Assembly (NCBI RefSeq): GCF_022174665.1
Contig: NZ_CP076562.1
Span: 64,001-128,000, forward strand
Direction of reading: 5' to 3'
DNA: 64,000 bases
Origin: Eubacterium sp. MSJ-33
GTDB taxonomy: Bacteria; Bacillota; Clostridia; Lachnospirales; Lachnospiraceae
Under the pieces are notes generated by a model. The model had not been told where the DNA came from and did not search any database. It was given only the letters and a program-made list of their open reading frames with translations. This document shows, piece by piece, positions 35,188-44,422 of this stretch (position 1 is the stretch's first letter; each line of letters starts with the position of its first letter). The position numbers were made by a program, and so were the translations under genes.

Positions 35188-36285
35188 ATGAAACTAGGAA
35201 TCGTCGGACTTCCGAATGTCGGAAAGTCCACATTATTTAATTCTTTGACAAAGGCGGGCGCGGAAAGCGCGAACTATCCGTTCTGTACGATTGATCCGAA
35301 TGTCGGTGTCGTACCGGTACCGGACAAGCGTCTTGACAAGCTGACTGAGATGTATCATTCAGCGAAGACAACACCGGCCGTGATTGAGTTCGTTGATATT
35401 GCAGGACTTGTAAAGGGTGCATCTAAGGGAGAAGGACTTGGAAACCAGTTCTTATCTAACATTCGTGAGACAGATGCGATTGTGCATGTTGTACGTTGCT
35501 TTGAAGATCCAAATGTCATTCATGTCGATGGTTCGGTTGATCCGATCCGCGATATCGAGACAATCAATTATGAGCTGATCTTCGCAGATATCGAGGTACT
35601 TGATCGTCGAATCGCGAAGGGACAGCGTGGTGCAGCCAATAACAAGGAACTTGCAAAGGAAGTTGATCTGCAGAAGCGGATCAAGGAGCATCTGGAATCA
35701 GGCAAGCTTGCAATCTCCTTTGAGACAGACGATGAGGACGAGATCAAGTGGATGAAGGAATATAACCTGTTGACAGGCAAGCCGGTAATCTATGCTGCAA
35801 ACGTATCCGAGGATGATCTGGCAGATGACGGAGCGGGTAATCCATATGTGCAGAAGGTGCGTGAATATGCGAAGGAATTCGGCAGTGAAGTATTTGCTGT
35901 ATGTGCACAGATCGAGCAGGAAATCTCGGAGTTAGATGATGACGAGAAGCAGATGTTCTTAGAGGAACTTGGTGTATCAGAGTCCGGTCTGGATAAGCTC
36001 ATCAAGGCAAGCTATTCTCTGCTTGGACTCATCAGTTACCTGACAAGCGGTCCGGATGAGACACGTGCATGGACAATCACGAAGGGCACGAAGGCACCAC
36101 AGGCAGCAGGTAAGATTCATACGGATTTTGAACGTGGATTCATCAAGGCTGAGGTTGTTGCTTACGATGATCTGATGGAGAGTGGCACAATGCTTGCAGC
36201 GAAGGAAAAAGGTCTTGTACGTCAGGAAGGAAAGGAATATGTCGTGCAGGATGGCGATGTGATCTTATTCAAGTTTAATGTATAG
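35188..36285 (+). CDS. ychF: Redox-sensitive OLA1/YchF family ATPase
   Basis: 365 residues, family length. G1 motif GLPNVGKST is at residues 6-14, then [35 protein letters not shown] (G3), an atypical G4 region typical of ATP preference, and a C-terminal TGS domain ([26 protein letters not shown]). It binds ribosomes and hydrolyses ATP. AAAGGAG precedes the ATG. The promoter described at 35070 fits it. Confidence 0.95.
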   Translation: MKLGIVGLPNVGKSTLFNSLTKAGAESANYPFCTIDPNVGVVPVPDKRLDKLTEMYHSAKTTPAVIEFVDIAGLVKGASKGEGLGNQFLSNIRETDAIVHVVRCFEDPNVIHVDGSVDPIRDIETINYELIFADIEVLDRRIAKGQRGAANNKELAKEVDLQKRIKEHLESGKLAISFETDDEDEIKWMKEYNLLTGKPVIYAANVSEDDLADDGAGNPYVQKVREYAKEFGSEVFAVCAQIEQEISELDDDEKQMFLEELGVSESGLDKLIKASYSLLGLISYLTSGPDETRAWTITKGTKAPQAAGKIHTDFERGFIKAEVVAYDDLMESGTMLAAKEKGLVRQEGKEYVVQDGDVILFKFNV

Positions 36286-36347
36286 AAACTATCGTTTCTA
36301 AAAAACTTATCAATAAATTCTATAGACGAAAATAAAAAGGAAAAACT

Positions 36348-37292
36348 ATGTATGATATTAGGTTCCCAAATCTTGGGATTGTACTAAAAAATCTCAAAGA
36401 CGGATTTACGATCTTTGGATTTGAAATCAAATTTTATGGTGTGATTATAGCCCTTGGATTTGTGCTGGCGTTCCTTGTGATCGGCAAGGAAGCAAAAAGG
36501 ACCGGACAGAGCGAAGACACATATCTGGACTTCATGCTCTGGCTGATTATCCCGGCAATCTTAGGTGCGCGGCTCTATTATATTATATTCAGCTGGGATT
36601 CGTATTTCCAGAAGGGCAAAGACTTCGGTAAAACGCTGTTTGATCTGATCGATATTCGGAGTGGCGGACTTGCAATCTACGGAGGTGTGATTGCGGGTGT
36701 GATTGTTGCAATTGTATTTGCGAAGAAACGGAATATGAAGTTTTCTGTACTTGCGGATACCGTTACGATGGGACTTCTGATTGGACAGATCATGGGACGC
36801 TGGGGTAATTTCTTCAATCGGGAAGCGTTTGGTGATTACACGAATTCACTTTTTGCGATGGCAATTCCAACCGATTACTACGTTGGAAAAGGCACATTGA
36901 CCGGTATGGTGAATTCCGGCATCATCACATCGGAGATGGCAAATCATATGCAGGTCTACGATGGCATGCAGTGGATTACCGTGCATCCGACGTTTCTGTA
37001 TGAATCAGTTTGGAATCTGATTCTGCTGATTGTCATCATCATTTACCGGAAACACAAGAAGTTCGATGGAGAAATCTTCCTCATGTATCTGTGGGGTTAT
37101 GGAATGGGACGTGTATGGATTGAGGGACTTCGTTCGGACTCCCTGATGCTTCCGTTTATAAACATGAAAGTGTCCCAGCTGCTTGCAGCTATCTGTGTGC
37201 TTGTCTGCTCGGTAATCATTGTGAAAAAACGTCTCGAAGTAGTGAAAGCACCGGTTAAAACACTGGATTCCGAAGAAAAAGATAAACAATAA
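36348..37292 (+). CDS. lgt: Prolipoprotein diacylglyceryl transferase
   Basis: 314 residues with about seven membrane segments. The Lgt signature appears as GQIMGRWGNFFNREAFGDYTN, with further family blocks IRSGGLAIYGGVIAG, HPTFLYESVWNL and GYGMGRVWIEGLRSDSL. It transfers diacylglycerol from phosphatidylglycerol to the lipobox cysteine of lipoproteins. A terminator overlapping the dcw promoter follows. Confidence 0.95.
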   Translation: MYDIRFPNLGIVLKNLKDGFTIFGFEIKFYGVIIALGFVLAFLVIGKEAKRTGQSEDTYLDFMLWLIIPAILGARLYYIIFSWDSYFQKGKDFGKTLFDLIDIRSGGLAIYGGVIAGVIVAIVFAKKRNMKFSVLADTVTMGLLIGQIMGRWGNFFNREAFGDYTNSLFAMAIPTDYYVGKGTLTGMVNSGIITSEMANHMQVYDGMQWITVHPTFLYESVWNLILLIVIIIYRKHKKFDGEIFLMYLWGYGMGRVWIEGLRSDSLMLPFINMKVSQLLAAICVLVCSVIIVKKRLEVVKAPVKTLDSEEKDKQ

Positions 37293-37320
37293 CAAATGTG
37301 AAAATTGTAAGAATTAGACA

Positions 37321-37358
37321 AGGGAAATGCAAATTGGTATTGCATTTCCCTTTTTTTT
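37321..37358 (+). terminator. Rho-independent terminator after lgt
   Basis: AGGGAAATGCAA (37321-37332) pairs perfectly with TTGCATTTCCCT (37340-37351), followed by a T run to 37358. Its right arm contains the -35 box of the next promoter. Confidence 0.9.
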
Positions 37359-37368
37359 GCTGTACAAT
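37340..37368 (+). promoter_or_regulatory. dcw operon promoter overlapping the lgt terminator
   Basis: TTGCAT at 37340-37345 and TACAAT at 37363-37368 are 17 bp apart, predicting a start near 37375, right at the first MraZ-type box. The terminator arm and the -35 box share bases, so termination and initiation are tightly packed. Confidence 0.75.
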
Positions 37369-37377
37369 GAAACCCAA

Positions 37378-37424
37378 GTGGAAGCTGAGTGGCAGTGAAA
37401 TGGATGTCAAGTGGTGCTCGGTGG
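37378..37424 (+). promoter_or_regulatory. Candidate MraZ operator: five phased RTGG boxes
   Basis: GTGG or ATGG occurs at 37378, 37389, 37400, 37411 and 37421, with spacings of 11, 11, 11 and 10 bases, so all lie on one face of the helix. MraZ proteins from Enterobacteria and Mollicutes bind short GTG(G)-containing boxes at helical spacing upstream of mraZ. This predicts autoregulation of the cell division operon. Confidence 0.75.
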
Positions 37425-37478
37425 ATGTTGTTCCCAGGAAGGGAAGAACGTTGCATGCAATACGAAAGGTGAAGTTAT

Positions 37479-37919
37479 ATGTCAATGGGTATGATAGGAG
37501 AATCGAATCATGGCCTCGATGCAAAGGGCAGATTGATTATTCCCATAAGATTCCGTCAGGAACTTGGGGATAAATTCGTGCTGTGCAACGGTATGGATCA
37601 TAACATTGACGTATATCCGGAAGCAGAGTGGACAAAATTCGCAGAGAAGCTTGCTGCATTGCCAAAGAGTAATTTCCAGGCAAGACGTCTTCGTGATTTC
37701 TACGAAGGATCTGCGGTTGTCTGTGAGATGGATAGTCAGTATCGTATTGTGATTCCACAAAAATTACGTGAATACGCGGGCATTGATCGGGAAGTTGTCA
37801 TGATTGGCCATACGGACACTGTGGCAATCTGGGATAAGGCAGCCTGGGATAAGATCAACAGCCCAGAAGAAATTGATCTGAAAGAAATCGCCGAGATTGG
37901 TGAATTGTTCAACATCTAA
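37479..37919 (+). CDS. mraZ: MraZ transcriptional regulator
   Basis: 146 residues with two AbrB-like MraZ repeats, each carrying the hallmark: [19 protein letters not shown] near the N-terminus and [19 protein letters not shown] in the second half. It is the first gene of the dcw operon and binds DNA as a ring. rsmH follows after 11 bp. Confidence 0.95.
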   Translation: MSMGMIGESNHGLDAKGRLIIPIRFRQELGDKFVLCNGMDHNIDVYPEAEWTKFAEKLAALPKSNFQARRLRDFYEGSAVVCEMDSQYRIVIPQKLREYAGIDREVVMIGHTDTVAIWDKAAWDKINSPEEIDLKEIAEIGELFNI

Positions 37920-37930
37920 GGGAGGATACG

Positions 37931-38869
37931 ATGGAATTTAAACATAAATCGGTACTTTTAGATGAGACAATTGACAGTCTGAATATAAAACCGGATGGTA
38001 TCTATGTGGATGGAACCCTCGGTGGGGGTGGACATTCTCTGGAGATTTGCAAGCGGCTGTCAGACAAAGGCAGACTGATCGGGATAGATCAGGATCTGGA
38101 TGCGATTGCTGCTGCGACTGAACGGTTGAAGGATTACAAGGATCGGGTTACGATCGTTCATTCCAATTATCAGGATATCGATGCAGTATTAAAAAACTGT
38201 TCCGTGAGCGGTGTTGACGGAATTGTTCTGGATCTCGGTGTTTCGTCCTATCAGCTTGATAATGCGGAGCGCGGTTTTACATATCGGGAAGATACACCAC
38301 TCGATATGCGGATGAACCAGGAAAGCACGATGACTGCGAAGGATATTGTGAATGAGTATTCCGAGATGGAACTCTATCATGTAATCCGCGATTATGGAGA
38401 AGATAACTTCGCAAAGAATATTGCGAAGCATATCGTAAAAGCAAGACAGGAACAGGTGATTGAAACAACCGGACAGCTCAATGAGATTATCAAAGCTGCA
38501 ATTCCGGCAAAGGTACGACAGGGGCAGGGACACCCATCGAAGAAAACATTTCAGGCAATTCGGATTGAACTGAATCACGAACTGGATGTGCTGGAGAATT
38601 CACTGGATACTATGATTTCGTGGTTAAATCCGGGTGGAAGACTCAGCGTGATTACGTTTCATTCCCTTGAGGACAGAATAGTAAAGACAATATTTAAAAG
38701 AAATATGAATCCTTGTACATGCCCACCGGAATTCCCGGTTTGTGTATGTGGCAAGAAACCGACGGGTAAGGTGATTACCCGTAAACCGATTGTTCCGAGT
38801 GAACAGGAGCTTATGGAGAACAGTCGGGCAAAAAGCTCCAAACTGCGTGTGTTTGAAAAGGAGAGATAG
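37931..38869 (+). CDS. rsmH: 16S rRNA m4C1402 methyltransferase
   Basis: 312 residues, standard length. It starts [14 protein letters not shown] and has the SAM-binding block [15 protein letters not shown], then [29 protein letters not shown] and [13 protein letters not shown], all diagnostic of RsmH/MraW. The enzyme N4-methylates C1402 of 16S rRNA. It is coupled to mraZ upstream and the FtsL-like gene two bases downstream. Confidence 0.97.
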   Translation: MEFKHKSVLLDETIDSLNIKPDGIYVDGTLGGGGHSLEICKRLSDKGRLIGIDQDLDAIAAATERLKDYKDRVTIVHSNYQDIDAVLKNCSVSGVDGIVLDLGVSSYQLDNAERGFTYREDTPLDMRMNQESTMTAKDIVNEYSEMELYHVIRDYGEDNFAKNIAKHIVKARQEQVIETTGQLNEIIKAAIPAKVRQGQGHPSKKTFQAIRIELNHELDVLENSLDTMISWLNPGGRLSVITFHSLEDRIVKTIFKRNMNPCTCPPEFPVCVCGKKPTGKVITRKPIVPSEQELMENSRAKSSKLRVFEKER

Positions 38870-38871
38870 AT

Positions 38872-39387
38872 ATGGCACAGCAAACAAGAAGACAAGTTTA
38901 TTATACAGATGGTACAGCGGCAAGGCAGATGTATACTTCACCGGCACGTCGTGTGTATGAGCCGGAAAGACCGGCGCCAAGCCGTAGAGTTTCTCCGCAG
39001 CAGCGTCCACAGGAACGTCAGAAGGTAAAGCGTAGAGTCACTGCACAGACAAAGAAAACATTGGCTTTCTCAGCGGGCTATATGATGTTTATGGTATGTA
39101 TGGTAGGTCTGGTTGTAGGGTCTTGTGTACTTATGCTTTATATGAATACAAAGATCAGTACACAGCAGAATAATATCAGTGCATTGGAGTCAGAACTGGA
39201 GAAAATTCAGGATGATAACGCAGCACATAAACTTCGTTTGAATAATATGTATACATTGGATGATATATATAATGTAGCAACCAATGAGCTTGGCATGGTC
39301 TATGCAAAGAAGGGACAGATTATCTACTATGACAGTGCCGATGAAGATTATGTAAAACAATATCAGAATGTTCCAGGTTCGAATTAG
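38872..39387 (+). CDS. FtsL-like septum protein
   Basis: 171 residues. A long, basic, Arg/Pro/Gln-rich cytoplasmic N-terminus (about 60 residues) precedes one membrane segment (about 64-88), then an external coiled coil (STQQNNISALESELEKIQDD) and a C-terminal part with VATNELGMVYAKKGQIIYY. Size, topology and position between rsmH and the PBP gene fit FtsL, which bridges DivIB/DivIC and FtsW-FtsI. Sequence conservation is low in this family, so the call rests on context. A terminator hairpin follows. Confidence 0.8.
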   Translation: MAQQTRRQVYYTDGTAARQMYTSPARRVYEPERPAPSRRVSPQQRPQERQKVKRRVTAQTKKTLAFSAGYMMFMVCMVGLVVGSCVLMLYMNTKISTQQNNISALESELEKIQDDNAAHKLRLNNMYTLDDIYNVATNELGMVYAKKGQIIYYDSADEDYVKQYQNVPGSN

Positions 39388-39402
39388 GATGTAAATCAAA
39401 GG

Positions 39403-39428
39403 TCGAGCAGTTTCACTGCTCGATTTTT
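39403..39428 (+). terminator. Terminator-like hairpin inside the dcw cluster
   Basis: TCGAGCAG (39403-39410) pairs with CTGCTCGA (39416-39423) across TTTCA, followed by TTTTT. It stands between the FtsL-like gene and the first PBP gene, so expression of the downstream genes may be attenuated or have an internal promoter. Confidence 0.75.
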
Positions 39429-39445
39429 GCGGTTGAGGTAGAGAT

Positions 39446-41536
39446 ATGACAAAGAGACCACAAAATAGAAAAACAAATAGGGCAAGAAAGAAAAGAAAAG
39501 TATTTACAAACCGGATGCGTGGAAGGCTGAAGTTTGTATTTTGCTGTGTTATGATTGGATTTGGCATATTGGGTGGAAAAATCATATGGATCAATGCCAA
39601 CAAAGGAAGCAAATACAAACAGCAGGTTCTGACACAGCAGGGGTATACCAGCAAGGTAATTCCATACAAGCGTGGAGACATCGTGGATGCAAATGGAACA
39701 GTGCTTGCAACAGATAAAAAAGTATATGACCTGATTCTGGAACCAAAGAACATTGTGGAATTTGATGATAAAAAAGAGGCGACGGTTTCTGCACTCAAAG
39801 AGTTTTTTGGATTTACAGATGAAGAGATTGCAGGATTTCTTGCAAACGAGAATTCATACTATGTAGTAGCAAAAAAAGGTGTTGAATACGAAGAAGTTCA
39901 GAAATTTAAAGAATACCGTGCGACAGATGCTGGGAAGAATGTAAGAGGAATCTACTACGAAGAACGGTATGTGCGTGTATATCCAAACAATGAACTAGCG
40001 TGCCATCTGCTTGGTTTCACAGTCAGTGGTAACGTCGGCATGTACGGTGTAGAAGAGTATTACAACAGTGAGTTAAATGGAATTAACGGACGTGAGTATT
40101 CATATCTGAATGAAGATTATGGTGTTACCAACACGATCGAAGCACCGACAAATGGAAACACACTGGTAACAAGCATTGATGCCAATATTCAGAAAATAGT
40201 AGAAGAAAAAGTAAAGGCAAAGCTCGAGGAAGAGGATGCCAAGAATATATCGGTATTGGTAATGAATCCGAAAAACTGTCAGATTATGGCACTGTACAAC
40301 TCTCATACATTTGACCCAAATGAGGCGTATGATTTGGATGCGACACAGTACCAGTTTGATACAGAAGAGGAACTTGAGGAATCTGGATATTCCAGCTTTG
40401 AAGATTTCAAAGAAAATGGTACGGATGAAGAACATGTCAATGCGCTGTATAAAGTATGGAGAAACTTCCCGGTTTCGGATGTATTTGAACCTGGTTCGAC
40501 GTATAAGACATTTACGATCTCTGGTGCCCTGGAAGAAGGTGCCATCAGTGCATCGGATGAATTCTTCTGTGATGGTGGTGAGCAGGTAGAAGATTATTAT
40601 ATCAAATGTCATTCCTATAATTCCGGTGGACATGGCATGGTAGATCTGTCAGGTGCGCTTGAGAAATCCTGCAATGATGCTTTGATGCAGATTGCAGATA
40701 GAGAAGGTGTTGCCATGTTTGATAAGTATCAGGTATTGTTTGGATTCGGTCAGTCAACCAATGTGGATCTTCCGGGCGAGCCGAGTGATGCGTCCCTGAG
40801 TACATTGGTATATCACGCGGATAATATGCATGCGGTTGAACTTGCAACTTCATCATTTGGACAGGGTGTGACAACATCCATGATGCAGATTGCAACAGCG
40901 TTTTGTTCTGCTATCAATGGTGGATATTATTATGAGCCGAGCGTGGTACAGCGGATTGAAGATGAAAATGGAAATATCGTGCGGAATCTGGACCCGGTAT
41001 TGGTACGCCGGACGATCTCCGAAGATGTATCAGCACAGATGCGTCAGTTCCTGAAAAGTGTAGTAACAGAAGGTACAGGTCAGAAAGCGGCAGTAGAAGG
41101 CTACGAAGTCGGTGGTAAGACAGGTACAGCCGAGAAGCTTCCACGAGGAAATGGGAAGTATATCCTCTCCTTTATCGGATTTGCACCGGTTGATGATCCA
41201 CAGGTTGTTATCTATGTGGTTGCAGATGAGCCGGAATTACAGTCAGGTAGTGGAGAGGCAGCGCATTTGTTCTCGGATATTGCAGCTGCAATTTTCCCGT
41301 ATTTGAATATTTACAAGACGGATGAGACATACAATATTGATGAGGCAACAGCAGAAGATGAGCCTGCAACCCCAATCTATGAGGGCAATGCACCGACAAA
41401 TGATGTAGCTGGCGGAAATGATAATCCATATGTGGAAGAGTCTCAGGGAGAAGCAACAACGGAAGCAACTACAGAGGCTTCTACGGAATCAACTGAGACG
41501 ACAACCGAGACGACAACAGAAGCACCTGCACAATGA
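39446..41536 (+). CDS. Class B penicillin-binding protein (FtsI/SpoVD type)
   Basis: 696 residues. A basic N-terminus and one membrane segment (about 29-51) precede the PBP dimerisation domain (PYKRGDIVDANGTVLA) and a transpeptidase domain. Its motifs are STYK near residue 351, SCN near 408 and KTGTAEK near 556. The C-terminus is a long Thr/Glu/Ala-rich tail after residue 655, without PASTA domains. It crosslinks septal or spore peptidoglycan. It is followed by a second class B gene, which points to a division of labour between vegetative division and sporulation or elongation. Confidence 0.92.
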   Translation: MTKRPQNRKTNRARKKRKVFTNRMRGRLKFVFCCVMIGFGILGGKIIWINANKGSKYKQQVLTQQGYTSKVIPYKRGDIVDANGTVLATDKKVYDLILEPKNIVEFDDKKEATVSALKEFFGFTDEEIAGFLANENSYYVVAKKGVEYEEVQKFKEYRATDAGKNVRGIYYEERYVRVYPNNELACHLLGFTVSGNVGMYGVEEYYNSELNGINGREYSYLNEDYGVTNTIEAPTNGNTLVTSIDANIQKIVEEKVKAKLEEEDAKNISVLVMNPKNCQIMALYNSHTFDPNEAYDLDATQYQFDTEEELEESGYSSFEDFKENGTDEEHVNALYKVWRNFPVSDVFEPGSTYKTFTISGALEEGAISASDEFFCDGGEQVEDYYIKCHSYNSGGHGMVDLSGALEKSCNDALMQIADREGVAMFDKYQVLFGFGQSTNVDLPGEPSDASLSTLVYHADNMHAVELATSSFGQGVTTSMMQIATAFCSAINGGYYYEPSVVQRIEDENGNIVRNLDPVLVRRTISEDVSAQMRQFLKSVVTEGTGQKAAVEGYEVGGKTGTAEKLPRGNGKYILSFIGFAPVDDPQVVIYVVADEPELQSGSGEAAHLFSDIAAAIFPYLNIYKTDETYNIDEATAEDEPATPIYEGNAPTNDVAGGNDNPYVEESQGEATTEATTEASTESTETTTETTTEAPAQ

Positions 41537-41623
41537 TCTGGCATTGTTAAAGATAGAAAAAAGGTATAGATTCTGACGCCTATGAATACATTTTTATAAA
41601 ATGAAAATTGGGCAAAGACGCGT

Positions 41624-43393
41624 ATGCAGCTTATTTTTACGAGTTCCCATCGCAAACGATTATTGGTCGTAGAGATTGCATTTTTCACATTATTGACTAT
41701 AATAACGGTGAAGCTTGTCTGCATTATGACAGTGCAGGCGGAGGATTATGGATATCGGGCGCGGGCGGTGCAGGAGCGCGAGCGAAGCATCAAGGCAAAA
41801 CGCGGGAATATCTATGATCGAAATGGTGTAATACTTGCCGGGAATCAAGCGGTATGTTCCATATCGGTAATTTATAATCAGATCGAAGATCCTGAAACGG
41901 TAATACAGATCTTAAGTGAAAAGCTGGATCTGCCGGAAGAAGATGTTCGAAAACGTGTGGAAAAACGATCCGTGCGTGAAAAAATCAAAAGCAATGTGGA
42001 CAAGGAACTGGCGGATGAAATCCGGGAGATGAATCTGGCAGGGGTGATGATCGATGAGGATTACAAACGGTATTATCCATATAGTACACTGGCTTCTCAT
42101 GTGTTGGGATTTACCGGAAGCGACAATCAGGGGATTGTCGGGTTGGAAGTATCCTATGATGATCTGCTGATGGGCGAAGCGGGCAGTATCAATACTGTAA
42201 CGAATGCCCGGGGCATTGAAGTAGAAAATATGGCGGAGAGAAGAGTGGAAGGCACAGCCGGAGAAAATCTTGTCACGTCCATAGATATAAATATCCAGCA
42301 ATATATTACGCAGAAAGCGATGGAAGTGCTGGAGAAAAAACAGGCAAAACGCGTGTGTATTATTGTGATGAATCCGCAAAACGGAGAGATCTATGCACTC
42401 GCAGATGTGCCGGAATATAACTTGAATGAGCCGTTTACATTGAATTATGAAACGGACGAAGAGGTAACGCAGGATATGCGGAACCAGATGTGGAGAAACT
42501 ATTGTATCAGCGATACGTATGAACCGGGTTCAACTTTTAAGATCGTGACTGCAACAACTGCTTTTGAGAAGGGAGTACTGCAGGTCGATGACCAGTTTTA
42601 CTGCCCGGGCTATCATATCGTGGAGGATCGAAGAATCAAGTGTCACAAAGTAGCCGGACATGGTGCAGAAACCTTCCGGGATGGAATCATGAATTCCTGC
42701 AATCCGGTCTTTATGCAGGTAGGAGAACGTATCGGTGTTGAGGGTTTCTATCAGGGATTACAGGCGCTTGGATTGTTTGAAAAGACCGGAGTGGATCTGC
42801 CGGGTGAAGCAAATTCTATCTTTCATAAGAAGGAAAATGTTGGCCCGGTCGAGCTTGCAACGATGTCATTTGGTCAAACGTTTCAGATTACACCATTGCA
42901 GTTGATGCGGGCAGCATCCGCGGTTGTAAATGGAGGAAATCTTGTCACACCTCATTTTGGTGTGTATACGACAGATGAAAATAATAACATAACCGAGGTC
43001 TTGAAATATGAGACGAAAACAGGGGCAGTCAGTGAGACAACAAGTGAAACAATGAAAGATCTGCTTGAAGCAGTTGTTGCGGAAGGCACCGGACACCGTG
43101 CATATATCGCCGGATACTCGATTGGTGGCAAGACAGCAACCAGTGAGAAATTTCCGAGAAGTGAGAAGCGATATATATCTTCCTTCCTTGGCTTTTCACC
43201 TGCTGACGATCCTCAGGTTATGACTTTGATATTGATTGACGAACCGCAGGGTATCTACTATGGTGGAACGATTGCGGCACCGGTCGTAGGTGAGATATAC
43301 GACAACATTCTGCCATATCTCGGCATTTACAAGGACGAGAACGCAGAGGAGGAGACAACGCAGACATTCAGCATCGACGATGCTGTGTTTTAA
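41624..43393 (+). CDS. Second class B penicillin-binding protein with KTA motif
   Basis: 589 residues. A membrane segment near 13-36 is followed by KAKRGNIYDRNGVILAGN and a transpeptidase domain with STFK near residue 303, SCN near 358 and GGKTATSEK near 503. The third motif is KTA rather than the usual KTG. The rest is intact (VELATMSFGQTFQITPLQLMRA, KRYISSFLGFSPADDPQV). No good ribosome site stands before the ATG at 41624, so the start is less certain. Probably the SpoVD- or FtsI-like partner of the preceding gene and of the FtsW/SpoVE-type protein. Confidence 0.88.
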   Translation: MQLIFTSSHRKRLLVVEIAFFTLLTIITVKLVCIMTVQAEDYGYRARAVQERERSIKAKRGNIYDRNGVILAGNQAVCSISVIYNQIEDPETVIQILSEKLDLPEEDVRKRVEKRSVREKIKSNVDKELADEIREMNLAGVMIDEDYKRYYPYSTLASHVLGFTGSDNQGIVGLEVSYDDLLMGEAGSINTVTNARGIEVENMAERRVEGTAGENLVTSIDINIQQYITQKAMEVLEKKQAKRVCIIVMNPQNGEIYALADVPEYNLNEPFTLNYETDEEVTQDMRNQMWRNYCISDTYEPGSTFKIVTATTAFEKGVLQVDDQFYCPGYHIVEDRRIKCHKVAGHGAETFRDGIMNSCNPVFMQVGERIGVEGFYQGLQALGLFEKTGVDLPGEANSIFHKKENVGPVELATMSFGQTFQITPLQLMRAASAVVNGGNLVTPHFGVYTTDENNNITEVLKYETKTGAVSETTSETMKDLLEAVVAEGTGHRAYIAGYSIGGKTATSEKFPRSEKRYISSFLGFSPADDPQVMTLILIDEPQGIYYGGTIAAPVVGEIYDNILPYLGIYKDENAEEETTQTFSIDDAVF

Positions 43394-43434
43394 ATATTAC
43401 AATACAAGCGATGGCTTGATAAAGGAGAGAAGTT

Positions 43435-44385
43435 ATGAAGTACGACATAATTGTTCCAGCATTGATAGCATTTGGTGTGAGTGTGATCTTAAGTCCGATC
43501 ATTATTCCATTCTTGAAGAAATTAAAATTCGGACAGTTTGTGCGTGACGATGGACCGGAATCGCATCTGAAAAAGTCGGGAACTCCGACTATGGGTGGTT
43601 TGATCATCCTGTTCAGTATCGTGATCACGTCGCTCTTTTACATCAAGGATCATAAGGAGATTGTGCCGATTCTTTTTGCAACCCTGGGATTCGGATTGGT
43701 TGGTTTTCTGGATGATTTTATCAAAGTTGTTATGAAGCGGTCGCTTGGACTTCGTGCATGGCAGAAGATGCTGGGACAGTTTCTCGTAACTGGAGTTTTT
43801 GCTTATTATATTCATGCATATACCGATCTTGGCACAACGATGATTATTCCGTTTACACATAAGGTCGTTGATCTTGGATGGGTTTACTATCCATTGATGT
43901 TCTTTGTTATGCTTGGTACAGCGAACGGAGCGAACTTCACAGATGGTCTGGATGGTCTGGCATCATCTGTTACCGTATTGATCGCAACCTTTTTTGCAAT
44001 TGCAGCTATCGCAGCAGGCTCTGGTGTAACACCGATTGCCTGTGCAGTTGTTGGTAGTCTGCTTGGATTTTTGGTATACAATGTCTACCCGGCGCGTGTG
44101 TTCATGGGAGATACCGGATCACTTGCGTTAGGCGGATTTGTCGCGTCGACAGCATATATGCTGCAGATGCCGCTCATTATATTGATTGTTGCGTTTATTT
44201 ATCTGGCAGAAGTGCTTTCTGTTATCATTCAGGTTGTAAGCTTCAAGACAACCGGAAAGCGTGTATTTAAGATGGCACCGATCCATCATCATTTTGAACT
44301 TTGCGGATGGCCGGAGACAAAGGTTGTAGCAATCTTCTCGATTGTGACAACGATTTTATGTCTGATCGGTATTCTGGCAATTTAG
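43435..44385 (+). CDS. mraY: Phospho-MurNAc-pentapeptide translocase
   Basis: 316 residues with about ten membrane segments. Catalytic blocks are visible: GTPTMGGL, GFLDDFIKVVMKRSLGLRAWQKMLGQ, NGANFTDGLDGLA, FMGDTGSLALGGF and KMAPIHHHFEL. It makes lipid I on the inner face of the membrane. AAGGAGAG precedes the ATG. It lies within the dcw operon. Confidence 0.97.
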   Translation: MKYDIIVPALIAFGVSVILSPIIIPFLKKLKFGQFVRDDGPESHLKKSGTPTMGGLIILFSIVITSLFYIKDHKEIVPILFATLGFGLVGFLDDFIKVVMKRSLGLRAWQKMLGQFLVTGVFAYYIHAYTDLGTTMIIPFTHKVVDLGWVYYPLMFFVMLGTANGANFTDGLDGLASSVTVLIATFFAIAAIAAGSGVTPIACAVVGSLLGFLVYNVYPARVFMGDTGSLALGGFVASTAYMLQMPLIILIVAFIYLAEVLSVIIQVVSFKTTGKRVFKMAPIHHHFELCGWPETKVVAIFSIVTTILCLIGILAI

Positions 44386-44422
44386 GAATGTTAGACGTTA
44401 GATAGAGAAAAGAGGGAAAACG

